DNA from: Hypoxylon rubiginosum
Lineage: Eukaryota > Ascomycota > Sordariomycetes > Xylariales > Hypoxylaceae
Direction of reading: 5' to 3'
Assembly (NCBI GenBank): GCA_902806565.1
Contig: CADCXA010000032.1
Location: 248,001 to 312,000 of the forward strand
DNA: 64,000 nucleotides
Shown: in pieces, positions 21,721-33,632 of the stretch
Numbering within the stretch: the stretch's first letter is position 1
How the letters are laid out: each line of letters opens with the position of its first letter
The notes under the pieces: generated by a model
The model's input: the letters and a program-made list of their open reading frames with translations, nothing else
Databases searched by the model: none
Told to the model about the DNA's origin: nothing
Position numbers and translations under genes: made by a program

Positions 21721-22784
21721 CTACCGCGGTCCGACCCTCACAGGAGAGCCGAAGTTGCCAGCCATCAGCTGGTCTAGAATTGAACCTTGACTGCCTGGCA
21801 TATTATTCGAGACTCCGCTGCTCTGTCCCCCGCCAACCCATGTAAGACTTGCCGACATGGAAGACATGGCAGCTCCCAGCCTACCGCCCGACTGCTGGTT
21901 GTGCTTAGCAAGGACCTGATCCCAACCTCCCGAGTGCAGGATGAAACCGGCACCCTTCTTGGACGCCTCGTTCGTCACTAGCGCCCACGCCTTAGATATT
22001 TCGTCGTAGGTATTCTCTTTGTGATGCCGATGGCTTTGGCTTTCCCATTCTGGTAGGCTATGGACGATTTTGGTAGCGCCATCTAGGAATTGCAGGGAGA
22101 GGTTGACACTTGGTTCGGTTGGGGGTAGATATTGAGGTGTGAAATCAGCGAGGGCGTCGATGAGTGCCATCAGCGGCTGCTTCACCCGATAGTATGTGTA
22201 GTCCGAGCTGGACTCGCCGTAGGGAAATGCTTCTCGAAGTCTGTCCTGGTACTCCTTCAAAACCTGCAGCGCACAGCCGACTGTGGGTCTCGGGGCACTC
22301 TTCACCACCTCCTCTCCGATCTCCGGTTGTCGCTCGCAGATAGTCTGCAGTACGGTCCGTAGTTGTGTAACGTCGAGGGTCTCGAGAAGTCGGGGGAGGG
22401 ACAGAGGCCGGCCGGTTAATTCGTTGGAACGCAGCTTTTTGGCCTGTCTGGATGCGAGTTGTCGGGATTGGATGGCAGGGGAGCTCGTGGGCGAGACGGA
22501 CATCTCATCACCATCGTCCTCGGCTTTTCGTTTGCGGTTTGCACTGTAGGAAGCCACTATTAAAGTACGAGTTTGTTAGCTTACGTCGCTGCTTGCGTAA
22601 TTTGTCGAGATGGATAAGATGAACAAATCTGCAGCTTCCCAATCCACGAGGGAAATGGGACAAAGCAGCAAGTTGCATGACTCGGGGGAGAGAATTACAT
22701 ACTTGGGCGAGGAGAGGATCGTCGGTTGAAGTCGTGTTGATGGGCGAAGGCGGTCGGCGGCTGCGGCGATAGCAGCACGTTCAT
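21721..22784 (-). CDS. sts1: Cut8/Sts1 nuclear proteasome tether
   Basis: Tethering factor that anchors 26S proteasomes in or at the nucleus (fission yeast Cut8, budding yeast Sts1). Exon 1 is 22784-22703 and exon 2 is 22556-21721, joined by a 146-nt intron (GTATGT..ATAG); the ATG codon of MASYSANRKRKAED spans the junction. The N-terminus MNVLLSPQPPTAFAHQH is characteristic of the family. It is followed by a basic NLS-like stretch (NRKRKAEDD, RQAKKLRSNE) and then the Cut8 helical domain (LPRLLETLDVTQLRTVLQTIC). The product has 305 residues, a normal length. The C-terminal Gly/Ser/Met-rich tail is poorly structured. An interpretation starting at the second exon alone would use a GTG codon and is rejected. 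Confidence 0.93.
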
Positions 22785-23159
22785 TATGATGACCGAAATA
22801 TTCGGGGGAAAAAGGACGACCCGCTTACTATGAAGAGGTGACGAAGTTGGTGTGAGCTACTGGGTGGATTTATTTGATTACGGGTACGCAAGACAACAGG
22901 TCTTCGGTGTGATGGGGTGAAAGGGTCGCTGATCGTATGGTCGACGACGGAATGCTGTCGGCGCAGAGCGTAAGATGGAGAAGCAGGGAAAAAAGAAGAG
23001 CGAGGGAAGATTGCCGAAAAGAATGCTGTTGACTTTGTCGCTACTTGTTTTGTCCGAGTAAAGGAAAAAGGGCGGTTATTTGTTTAGGTGCGTCGACTTG
23101 ACTTGGGAAGTAGAAGTAAGTAACAGAAATTGATTTGATTGAATTTGGGGGGGAAGAGG

Positions 23160-23660
23160 AGATTGTGAGATTGTGTGTTGCATCCCCAAGGCCCAAGGTC
23201 TAATAAGGAATACTTCGTAAGGAATAAGGAATAAGGAATTAATGTCCAAGGTTTACGAAGATTGAAGGCCAAGATCCAGCTGGCTCGTGCTGAGTTCTCT
23301 TGCTGGCTCTTGCTGATTTAGCTCCAGTGGTCAGTGCCCGTCAGTGGTCAGTGGTCAGTGGTTAGGCAAATAGCAGAGTGCCCAGTCAGCGTGCAGCGCA
23401 TTCTCAAGTGCAGTCAAGGATCCAAGGTCCAAAGTCTAAGGTCCAAGGTCCAGAGGTTCTAGCAATATCGTGATGTCATTGGCTCCCTTGATGAAAATAG
23501 TGGGGTTACAATCCCTGTGTCTCTTTGTCTTGTTTGTTGTGTCCGCTGTGTCTGCTGTAGTAATACTGCAACGGTACCCGTAGCGGTACCCGTAGCGGTA
23601 CTTGTACTTGTATTCCTCCTTTCATACCTTCTACCTCCTACCTCCTACCACAATCATTCC
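23160..23660. repeat. Cluster of degenerate microsatellites
   Basis: Adjacent low-complexity blocks: AAGGAATAAGGAATAAGG-type heptamers (about 23205-23240), CAGTGGTCAGTGGTCAGTGG (about 23334-23362), GGTCCAAGGTCCA-type repeats (about 23420-23452), GTACCCGTAGCGGTACCCGT (about 23573-23596) and CTACCTCCTACCTCC (about 23630-23647). They are all simple and tandem and lie upstream of sts1. Confidence 0.85.
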
Positions 23661-24074
23661 TCCTTATGTGGTAATTGAAGTGAAATACGCTGTTTCCATA
23701 CACCTTTCATCGTATTATCCAAGCTTATATCTATATCTATGTACTTCGAACACCCCATATATAAAGACTGAATAATGAACGCATACATCCATACTACGTA
23801 CCTAGGAGCTAGGTAGCAGGGTAGCCATCTAAATCCATCTGTATTGTTTTAGGCACATACATATCCCCACATGTGTATAAAATAAGACAAGTCACAAGCT
23901 GCCTGGCTGCCAGCCTACCAACACAGTAACCCGTTCAAGGATTCCCCTCCCCTATCTTGATTGGCCATCCTCTACATACATGTATGTAAAATAGGGAATA
24001 GGGAATGGGGAAAACGTGACCGCCTTTCGCAACTGTGTGTTGAATCCTAATCTCAACCCCTCTTATCCCGAAGC

Positions 24075-24101
24075 AAAAAAAAAAAAAAAAAAAAAAAAAA
24101 A
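24075..24101. repeat. Poly-A run, 27 bases
   Basis: An uninterrupted A homopolymer followed by GGGGGG. It could be the tail of an old retroposed copy, but no upstream element is recognisable, and it may be an assembly-uncertain length. Confidence 0.9.
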
Positions 24102-25593
24102 GGGGGGTTTCCAGTCTTCGAAATCCCAAGTCGGTAATACGGGACAATGGGCGAGAGATAGTTTCACTCGACAGCTTTCCTGAATAATTCTTCAAGCCAT
24201 ATTGACGCACCAGCCGAATAGATCTACCCTATTGGTTGCGGCCTGCACCTAGTCATAGTGTCTCTTTCTAAGACACGAGCTACGTGGCTAGACCCTATTT
24301 ATCCCACCACTTTGAATGACCATCTTAAATTTACTTGACGGCATCATTGCGTTATATGTAGTCTCTCTCCTAGCCACCTTAATAATAATAGAATGATCCA
24401 TATAGCATCTTGTGAAATGCGATAGGTTACGGGTCAGAGAAACCAGCGTCTCACAAGACTCTAACAACATTAAATTCGGCATATCTACCTAGGTACTCTA
24501 ACACATGTGCAATGAAACAAGCCGTTCCGGGGGGAACCCACCACAGTGCCCCAATATAACCATCAGATTGATGAGGTCAAACCCAGAGTCGAAAACACCA
24601 AGTATTTGGGTTGACTTATGAACAGATCTGCGATTGCTCTGTGATGGTGCCGCGAAAGCTACGTTCCGACAGGCTTTTGGGCTGCGTGTCCGGGTCCACC
24701 AAGTCGGCAATTTCGTGGTAGAACTATCTACAGGGGAGGAGAATGACTGCATGTAGTAGTCCGATATCTCTCTAGACGAGACTCCTATCATCGTCGTTGT
24801 TAGCACTGGCTCTATAGCATGGTATCACTCGGCCAAGGTGAGCGACCTCAACCTTAACCTAACATAATGGCCATACCTTGTTATAATATCCGACACGCGT
24901 GACGAATATCTATGTAAGAACGGAGGGGCTGACCAGGGCATCTTTAAAGGTCATCGGTGACGACAAGCGAGTTATCGGAATCACTTGAGTCTTGTTCTCG
25001 ATGGCTCTATGCTGATTGGCGTAAACCGTATCGGACTTTTCATACTGCAGATTTTGGTGGTATAGGAGAGTTGGGAGAGCCACCGCCAACTATGTCGGGG
25101 AAGGCGGCGACTTAGAAACGACAACCATTTTGCCTAATCGGGGCATAAAGGAGGTTGGTCCCTACTTTACATAGTGGGATCTTGTTCGTTTCCATATTTA
25201 CAACTACAAGCAATCGTTAGTAAATCGTTTCAAATAATGTTTCCGAGACTTACCTTCTTGTTGGTGAATTCCCAAGGCGCTAAAATGTCGCCCTCTCCAT
25301 CCACACGGAAACATCGAAAGGTTGATCGAAAAAGAAAACCAGAAATAGGAAATGACGCAAGGAAAATAAACAAGTGTCGGTAGTCGAGTCGAAGCTGGAT
25401 GGGAATTAGGTGACTCAACTGCCGGAAACAACAAAAGAAAAAAAAAACGAAATGATTCTTCGCGGGTCCACCAACTCTGTCCGGAAGACAGTAGGGATAT
25501 ATGCCTTATCCTGAAGCTTGAACCGCACGCCAACAAGATAGTTGTTACCGCTCTTCCGGGGTGGATGACACCAAAGTTGCGAAATCAGCCGCT

Positions 25594-27970
25594 CTAACGA
25601 CGACGGGAGTTCGCCAAGTTGAGCTGTGCGAATCTCTCGGTAATGCTTGAAATAGTGGCCGAATCGTCCATGTCGTCGTCCGTCTCTGCGTCGAAAATCA
25701 TATCCAAGTAGCCCTTCACGATGGCCTTGGTACGTGCTGTCTCTTCTTCCTCAGCGCGTTTCTTCTCTTCAGCGAGGCGCTGCTCTTGGAGATGTCTTTT
25801 CTCCTCGACGAGGCGCTGCTCTTGAACGCGTTTCTTATCTTCAACGAGACGCTGTTCTTGGGTGGTAGCCTTTGGCTTCTCGGTAGTTAGTCGCCCTATA
25901 TATTGGCGATAGACGTCAATCTCGCCGGGACGGGGACCCGCAGACGATCTCAGTTTGATCATCCGATCGGCTTGGCGGATTACTCGAGCATTGCCATGAA
26001 ATATGTTGGCATAAACCACAGCAAGGATCTTGCCCTGCTCGTGTGGTCCCAAGGCCCGAAAGTGTCTATCACCTTCTAGTCTAGACAGTGCAACTTGCAG
26101 CGCTTCGTCTTTCGACGATGCTGAAGTGTTGCGTCCTTCAGGGCTGCTACAAGCCGTGATCATACGGTTGTAATCGTCGTCTTTCAAGGCGAAAAGTATA
26201 CGAAGGGAATGCTGTGATAGATTGATTCCAAGAGGAATCGCCTCAATAATCTCTGGAGAAAATGATGGCGCCACATGACATTCTAGCTCTCTGAGATCAT
26301 GGTAATGGGACTGAGGCTGAGATTCATCAGAGGGCTTAGCGGCGGAGAGGTTATCGTGAACATCAACCAGCGCGCCAACTCCGACGTCTTTATCAGCTCG
26401 AGACATCGGATCATGGACCACCTGCTTGTTAGCTGGTCGCGGCAGATAGTTCTTGAGTTCAAAACTGAACTTCTTCGCGGCCTGGATATCCGGAAAGGTT
26501 ATCTTGCTAGACAGCACGCTAGACGAAGTATTTTCCTGTCGGCGCAGGAGTACTACGCTTCCGATGTTAAAGGGCGACAGGCAAAGACGGACCTCTCCTT
26601 TCATTGATTCTCTGTCGACAAAACCTAGCTCCCAGTAAACAGTGGAATCCTGGGTTCGCTCGTAGAGCAAAACATGGCCAATGTGTGTCTGCTCTTCCGT
26701 TACAACGGGCATGATCTGAAGCCCGTTTTGTAGAAAGATGACTCGGTCGGTGTTAGAGACAGTCGTACGTTTATCGATGCCATTGTTCGGGGTCTCACGG
26801 CTACCCACGAGCTCGGCCGCCGGATGTAGCTTGTAGGGAACGCGCCACTGGTGTGGGAGAAGCGGCTTATCGCCCTTGGTCTCATTGGATTGACCAGTTG
26901 TGCCGTTCGTTGTCGGTATTTTTCCCGTAGTACCCGCAGTACCCGAAGTGCTAGTAGCATTTGCCAATGTTGTGGCTCGGTCGACAGGTTGGTTAGGCTG
27001 ATTAGATTGATTAGATTGCCCTGCTCCGCTAGAAGTCCATCTCTTGACCGTCATTCCGGGTGCTACGAGATGGCCGTGGGATGATTCGTGGTAGCCCTGC
27101 TGCAAGGGTCGTGAAACGCGTCGCTGGCTTTTGAACGAGGGACACCTGTCACTATATTAGCTGTGTGTTACTCTAGGGGTAGTGCTGGCTCGAGAATATG
27201 AGTGATAATCGAACATACGTTGGATCATATGGCTTCAGTGTACGGACCGCCTTCTGGTTAAAGCCATCACCCTTAGGAGGGTAGCCTTGGGCGGCTTGGT
27301 TGGAAGTATTCTTAGGGCCGTGGGCATGCTGGGAAGCCTGATTGGGGCCGTAGACATAGCTGTGACCAGGTCGATTAACGACAGCACCATTCTGAGGGGG
27401 GCCCTGGTTGGGTCTGTGCCCGGTTTTGGCCTTGTTGATGCGGTGGGCATGGCCGTCGTCGATAGAGCCGAGATCCTTGGTTTTTTGCGAGTCAATATCC
27501 TCGAACAAGCCTTGGCTGAAAGCGTCTATATCAATTTATCAGTGTGTCAACTCGTCGGCAAGACTTCTCTATTCAACTCACTTCTCCATCCAGCGCCCTC
27601 TGCAGTCTGAGGTATGACTGGAGCGACTCGCGGGCCATTGTTGTTGCTCTCGTTATGGTGGCCATCACGAGTAAACTCTTCAAGTCGGCTGTTGCCAAGA
27701 TCATTCTATTATCAAGTCAAGTCAGTAATCGTAGTCTCTCACTACATAACATATACCTAAGTAAGTAGTAATGATACATAGCATCGTCAGATACAGAAAA
27801 GCTAAGATGTGCCAAAGGCAATCACATCTCAGACAACTTCTGTACCTACATGTAGGTATGTATGCATAGCAGGGTGCCTAGGTAGAGTTCCAACATAGGT
27901 TATATAAGGTGAGACTTACCATCATGGCGTCTAAGACCGCCTGGTCACGCGATTTCTGTGAGTTGGCCAT
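25594..27970 (-). CDS. Unknown 677-residue protein, 4 exons
   Basis: Exons (minus): 27970-27920, 27705-27582, 27525-27219, 27145-25594. The introns (214, 56, 73 nt) have GTAAGT, GTGAGT and GTATGT donors and AG acceptors, and the frame closes exactly. The protein starts MANSQKSRDQAVLDAMM. A polar Gln/Gly/Pro/His-rich region (about 70-160) is followed by a Ser/Thr/Asn-rich linker. A compact beta-rich segment at about 290-395 (DRVIFLQNGLQIMPVV .. KKFSFELKNYL) has a PH-like pattern. A helical region with three QEQRLVE/AE repeats at about 600-635 is predicted coiled coil, and the end is acidic. I recognise no named family; the PH-like reading is a guess from the strand pattern. It probably works as a scaffold or regulator. 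Confidence 0.75.
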
Positions 27971-30212
27971 GCTTGATAAGCCTAGAGCCCTCCTATGATG
28001 TTCACCTAGCTTGGCCTAGACGGGTTGGTAATGTATCACGACACACGTTGGGTCGTTAGTCGAGAGGACCAGGTAGGGAGGGCCAGGCAGGGCCAGGTAA
28101 GGAGGACAAGTAGGAAACGGTTGACAGAGAGGTGGAGTAGAGAGGAAAAACAGAGAGGCAAAGCAGGAGGCAAAGTAGAGAGACTGGGAAACGAGAGGTG
28201 GTGGTGGTGGCAGTCAGCGGTAACAGTCTGTGATGTTTACCGCCAGGCGCTTGGGTCCAGGCTGTGCTGAACTATGTATAGTAGAGTACAGGTATGTACC
28301 TAGGATGTAGGTATCCCATGCAACAATGTTGTGCAGGAGGCCTGATGTAGGTCGAAACCCAGTGTATGCAAATGCCAAAGGCAGGAAAGTTGGTTGTGAA
28401 GGATGTGCAGAGGCAGAGGTAAGGGGGGGAAGTGTGAAGGTGAAAGTGAAGGGAAAGGCGAAGGCGGCGAAGGGACAGGTGAAGAGAAAGAGAAAAGAAG
28501 TGGAAAGGTTGCTGAGATCCTATCTAGCCCTTATGTAAAATTTGGGAAGAAAAATTTGCAAAAGTCGCGAACCGATTTGTGTATCTGCAAAGGGCAAAAG
28601 ACGCGACTGAGGGGGCGTTGTCAACAACGAATGCCCAAGTAGATTTGTATTTAGGGGAGCGTCGGCGGTTACGTCCCTTCCAAACCTCCTAGAATGTAGG
28701 TACATGTACCTGTATACCGCTATGCAGCCGAAACGTTAATTTGTGGACACGCGAACGCGAACGCGAACGCGAACAGTGGGAAGCCACGCCTCGGAGCAAC
28801 GGTTAGGTACCGCGTTCTACAAGAATAACAAGAAGGCACGCGATATCGTGTACGTGAGGGAGAACGACCTACTTGCAGGGACTTGGCACTGTTCGAAACG
28901 GCAGCCACACATGGGACTCCTACCTACACAGGCATGTTACGATATCCCTAAAGGGAAAGCGACCAAGGACAAGGTACCTATGTAGACAGCGATAGAAAGG
29001 AACCCCCTTTAAAGAAGAGTCACGCTGGCAAAGTTTGAGAAGATGGTAAGGGGCAGGCCGAACAATCACCCAGTGGGCTTAAGTGATGATCACAGCAAGG
29101 GGAATTCACATACTGCAAGGCGAAAAGGGGTTTACAGAAGAAGAGTGTACAGTAGTGAGGATGGCGAAAAGAAAGCACAGTGACCTCTTTAGCCTAGATC
29201 ACCCTATCCCGCGTGTCTCTCGAGATACAGATAGTCGAGCAATTCCACAAAGACATCGCTGTAGGCGAGCATACAGAAAAGGGGCATATAAAGGCTAGAT
29301 ACCTAGGTAGTCACACATGTGTGAAATTGAATAAAGAAGATTACAGTGCAGGAAAAGAATGTCAGATTTGGACTACTGAATTACATTATGCTCATATCCT
29401 GGTACTTCAACTACGGCTTCGAGAATATCAGACAGTAATACCAATCGATAAAGACGTACTCCTTGTCTGGTATTGCATGGTATACCATACTGGAGTCACT
29501 TCGCTGGCAGCATGAGCAAACTATCGGGTACATGTCTCCTGATGTCTACTAGACAAGATGATCATCTTCGCGGCATCATGATTCGAGTTCAAATGCCAAT
29601 GTTATGATCATTTGGAATTCTACGGCAAAGTTGAATTTGACGGAAGTCAGATTTTTCTCTAATATCACCGGTTGTCATACTAGGAGTTGCCTCAAATTTC
29701 AAGTGTATTAAAAGCATGGTGTGTTTTCATTGTCTCCTGTGCCTCGTTAGGTATTATCATTAGTAGTTGAATTGGGCAACAGACAGGATTGGCTCTTAAT
29801 TAGAAAACATAAACGTTTTAGAGCATATCCGGTTCTTGCTTAGGTGTTATCATTAACTACCTAGGTACTTGTATCATTTGGAAAAAGGTAAGAGCAGAAT
29901 ACTTCTAACTGAGGAAAGTGATGATTGTCCTTGGGAACTTCACTGGTGTGTCTAGTTGGTAAAAAGGAAACGTTGAAGGAAGATGGTGATAATTAGATAT
30001 GGTCAGAGAGTAGCTATATCTGTAAGAGATTCATGAATGGGAATATTATATTTAGTTGAAATAACTTCAACGGCTGTCCATAGTACCCAAAAGCCAATTC
30101 TAAGAATACCTATCACGTCACCTGTTAGCCATGTATTTTTTAGTCGTAGGTCTTATATAATTCCCTCTTTGGTATCAAAACAACAAACCACCCCGACTTA
30201 CAAAAGCCCCTG
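27971..30212. other. Long intergenic region
   Basis: About 2.2 kb with no supportable gene. It holds CCTAGG motifs near 28300, 29302 and 29860 and a GCGAAC hexamer array (listed). Frames at 28025-28270, 28326-28642 and 29083-29515 (+) are low-complexity or domain-free. Confidence 0.5.
28751..28774. repeat. GCGAAC hexamer, 4 copies
   Basis: Four perfect tandem copies of GCGAAC in a non-coding spacer. Confidence 0.9.
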
Positions 30213-30284
30213 TCTCGATTGGTCTAGTGGTCAGGATACTCGCTTGTCACGCGAGTGGCCGGGGTTCGATTCCCCGATCGAGAG
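30213..30284 (+). tRNA. trnD-GTC: tRNA-Asp (anticodon GTC)
   Basis: A 72-nt cloverleaf without intron. The acceptor stem pairs TCTCGAT with ATCGAGA, with discriminator G at 30284. The D arm contains GGTCTAGTGGTCAGGA, the anticodon stem is CTCGC/GCGAG around loop TTGTCAC with GTC at 30246-30248, and the T arm is GGGG-TTCGATT-CCCC. The CCA end is not encoded, as expected for a eukaryotic nuclear tRNA. Confidence 0.97.
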
Positions 30285-30877
30285 CAAACATTCTAGATCT
30301 CTTGAGATTATATTTTATTTTTATTTTTTCTTGACTCTTCTTAGCACTCGAGTTAGGGTGTACATGAGCCATACTGCATTTAGCCCCTATGTTTGAGTGG
30401 TGGTGGCTGAAATTCACTACATACCGGAATCCAGGCATCGTGTAGAAGTTCGTCGCCTATGTGATCATGGCACTATGTCCTATGCAGATATAATGTAGAA
30501 GCTTCGAATGCGAAGAATGTAGACCGGCAATGTATTTGGGACACAATACCTACAATACCTATGACAGTTGGGTTCATTACCATGCTGCCTACGTGCCACC
30601 GCAGTTGATAGAGTAAACCAGTCACATACAAAGGGAGTAGGTGCAAATTTGCTTCTTTATAGTAGTCAATTGAAGACTATCTGGCAGCTCAAGTATCCCG
30701 AGCTCCCATGCAAATAAATGCAGTGCATATTCTATACACATTGATGTATTAACCGTCCGTGGATGATCAGATCCTTGGTCCCTTTAACCTAGGGCCATTC
30801 CCCGATTCCCCATCATAGTAGTAAAGCATCGCATAACGTCCAGTATCCATCACATAACCCTCGAATATCCAGCACCC
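30285..30877. other. Intergenic region
   Basis: Downstream of the tRNA a T-rich stretch (about 30308-30330) can serve as the RNA polymerase III terminator. No gene is seen before 30878. Confidence 0.5.
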
Positions 30878-31147
30878 CTAGTTAGACTTGGCGTCCTTGG
30901 GCGGGCCCTCCAAGTTGTCCTTGCCCTGGCGGCCGACGCTGCTGAGGTCGACGTCCTTCTTGGATGCGGGCTCGCGTAGGCCGGATGTGGAGCCAGCGCC
31001 CGTGGAGACGTCGCTCTGGACGCCGCCGGACCCGACGTTAACCGTGCGAGCGTCGGCCGAGTTCCAGTCCGAGGCGACGGGGGGCTGCTCGGGAAGGGGC
31101 AGGTTGGACCTGACTTCCTCAGCGTGGTCGGCCTTTGATTGAGTCAT
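30878..31147 (-). CDS. Small hydrophilic protein, 89 residues
   Basis: A single-exon frame for a very polar, probably disordered protein rich in Ser, Gly, Asp and Lys (MTQSKADHAEEVRSNLPLPE .. GRQGKDNLEGPPKDAKSN). It has no Cys, no signal peptide and no membrane segment. Codon use is coding-like and GC-rich against AT-rich flanks, which supports a real gene. Small abundant proteins of this composition in filamentous fungi are often stress- or conidiation-related, but I cannot assign this one. Confidence 0.65.
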   Translation of the reverse strand: MTQSKADHAEEVRSNLPLPEQPPVASDWNSADARTVNVGSGGVQSDVSTGAGSTSGLREPASKKDVDLSSVGRQGKDNLEGPPKDAKSN

Positions 31148-32048
31148 TTCTATTGAATATGTTAGCTTTGTGGGTTTCTAATCGGAGGTTGGGTAGATAT
31201 GTCTGGAGCTTGGAGTATAGCTTGGTAGAAGCAGCCTGGGTAGAAGGGAGGGAGCTTACTGACTAGCTGTGATGTGTTTCGGAAGATTGAAAGGTGTGGT
31301 GGTATATCTTGTGGTGATCGTAATTGGCTTGGGTCAATTGATTGGAATTTATTTTGAAGAAGGAAGAAAAGAAGAAACAATCTCTCAAGTTCGACCTCAA
31401 AGCTTTAATATTCGACGTCGTTTGCGTGTAAGTCAGTCAAGGAGCTTTTAGTCCGGCAGGCAAGAGCTATTCTTGACGTCATTGGAGGGGAGCTCTATAT
31501 GGTTGACGTCAGCCATGTGTGAAATTTACAGATTCTACGGATCGCCAATTCGCTCGGCAGCCTACATGTACATAGCTGGGCAAACAAGCAGAACAAAGTA
31601 AACCCCTGGTAATCTAGGAACGTTGCAGCGTTGATACAAAAAAGGCTTATTTTGACGGGATGGCCCGCACACGACACTGGAATTATTAGGAGACGGTGTG
31701 ATGCCGCTGTGCCGTCGACTAGCAAACAGGAGGCTGATACTCAGTACCTAGGTACCTTATCCGGTTAGTGGGCAAGTGGTCAAGGTGGGTACAGGATACA
31801 TAAATGCACTCTACAGTTCTAGACGATTCTCATAACTTCTGGAATTACGCGGGATGGGTTCCCGCTGTAAGTGTTGGTATCTACATGTGGTCCGGTACTG
31901 CTCACGGCCCTCCAACATTGTACCACGAACGCCAAAACACCAAAGCAACATGTACCATGCTCTCTCGACCAATATCGTGAGGAAACCACTGACGTTTTAG
32001 TATGACATAATCTCATAAGCTCAGGTCTCTCTCAACAGCTGCTGTTGA
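31148..32048. other. Intergenic region
   Basis: Upstream of the 89-residue gene and downstream of gamma-tubulin. It contains the perfect palindrome GTACCTAGGTAC near 31744-31755. No gene is supported. Confidence 0.5.
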
Positions 32049-33632
32049 TTATCCTACTCGCTTGTCCGTTTCCGCTGACGTAGCCTTGTCTCCCTCGTCG
32101 AGGTTCAAATAGTTGGCATCTTCAGCTGCCTCGTACTCGGCGATTAGGTCTGTAACTACCTCCCTAGCCTCGTCGAACTCGTGGAAATTATCCGAGAAGG
32201 GGGCAGTTTTCTTGTAACTATCGATGAAAGCATTACGCTTTCGCATGCCATCGTATTGACGAACAATTCGTTTAAACAGCTATCGGATGTTATTAGTTGA
32301 CAGGCCAAGACTGATAAGTGTCGAACATCATAACTTACGGTTGCGATACTGGTATGGTTGGCTAGCATAAGACCGCTCACACGATGGCTCATCGGAATAT
32401 AGGGGCTGCGCTTTGTCAGGGCAACTTGGATACTTGCCGGGCCCCAGGGTATGAAGGTTGCGAGTCTTCGCTCGCGGATACGTAGCAGACTCTTGTGGAC
32501 ATCTGTGGGATCCACCTCACCCTGGATGACATTTAGAATGGAAATATAGCAGCTCTTCTTCCCCGGTACGGTAGACACCATGCGGTTCTTAGGCTGTAGC
32601 AGTCGTCTCATAACATCTAGCACCGTAGTTTTCCGGACGGTCTTGGCTTGCTCAACCTGGTCCCCGGTAAACGGAGTGTATGCGGTCATTAAGAAGTGGC
32701 AGCGCGGTGTCGGTATGAGAGAGGCCAAGATGCTGACGAGATCGTTATGCATATAGCCGGGATATCGAAGGGTGGTAGTGCTAGCCGACATCACTGTCGA
32801 GACGAGCTGATTAGTCTGCTGAAACGATGGTTCTTGCACATGGAGTCTGTCCGCCGCAATGTGAGATAATGCTCCATTGTCTAAAACCACTACGGAATCG
32901 GCGTTTTGCGTCAGTCGTCTCATGGAGAGGAGACTGTTGTAGGGGTGAACAACGACATCACCCGAGTTCGTAGTATCGGGGAATACCGAGTAGGTCTGTA
33001 TGATCTTCTTCGGAAATCTGTCATTCATGCGCTCGAGGAGAAAGGAGCCAAGACCGGAACCCGTGCCACCGGCAATGGAGTGAAGTAGCATGAAGCCTTC
33101 GAGAGAGTCGCTACCATCGGCTTCGCGGTCTATCATCTCCATGATTTCTTCGTGGACAGCCTCGCCTGTTTGATACCCATCACCCCAGTTGTTTCCGGCG
33201 CCGACACCACTCTTGCCTACGTAGAAGTTCTCCGGATTGTAAATATTCTTATAGGGACCGGTCTGTATGCTGTTGATGACGCGTGGCTCGAGGTCTATCA
33301 GGATAGCTCGAGGGATGTATCTTGTGTCGTCGCTCTGGTAGTAGAAGACGTCTTTGCGGTCACCGCCTTCTGTCGCAAAGTCTTCAAGGTTGCCATCTTG
33401 ATTGATGCCATGTTCTTGGCAGAGCTGCTGCCAAAACTGGCTACCGACTTGATCGTGTTAGTATTTTCGTCTTAGCAGCATTGTTTCGTCTCATCTCTGC
33501 GCCCAACAGGTCGGGTTGTAACTCACTGCTGTTGCCGCACTGGCCCGCCTGAATGGTGATGATTTCTCTTGAATCAAGTTAGGTGACATGATAGAAGTTA
33601 TATACAGCTTTAGTATCTACGTACCTAGGCAT
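32049..33632 (-). CDS. tubG: Gamma-tubulin
   Basis: Gamma-tubulin nucleates microtubules from spindle pole bodies as part of the gamma-tubulin complex. Exons (minus): 33632-33625, 33567-33527, 33447-32339, 32279-32049, giving 462 residues. Exon 1 is only 8 nt (ATGCCTAG) and exon 2 is 41 nt; together they restore the conserved [22 protein letters not shown] start. The tubulin GTP-binding signature [10 protein letters not shown], the upstream segment [11 protein letters not shown], and the C-terminal block [18 protein letters not shown] identify gamma rather than alpha or beta. Introns 1 and 2 use CAAG acceptors rather than the usual YAG. The acidic C-terminal tail is short. The A. nidulans orthologue is mipA and the budding yeast one TUB4. 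Confidence 0.96.

Larger units (their letters stand above)
22785..25593. other. Long repeat-rich intergenic region
   Basis: About 2.8 kb without a supportable gene. The part upstream of sts1 (about 23150-23660) is a patchwork of degenerate short repeats (listed). There is a 27-A run at 24075-24101 and a CCTAGGT motif at 24488. Frames at 24498-24806 (-) and 25174-25383 (+) are not supported. Confidence 0.5.

Noticed and set aside
23420..23460. CRISPR-like spaced repeats
   Set aside because: Units are about 7 bp without spacers; simple tandem repeats in a eukaryotic genome.
29083..29515. Overlapping frames (+) of 71 and 100 codons
   Set aside because: AT-rich, no domain, no conservation cue; consistent with chance.
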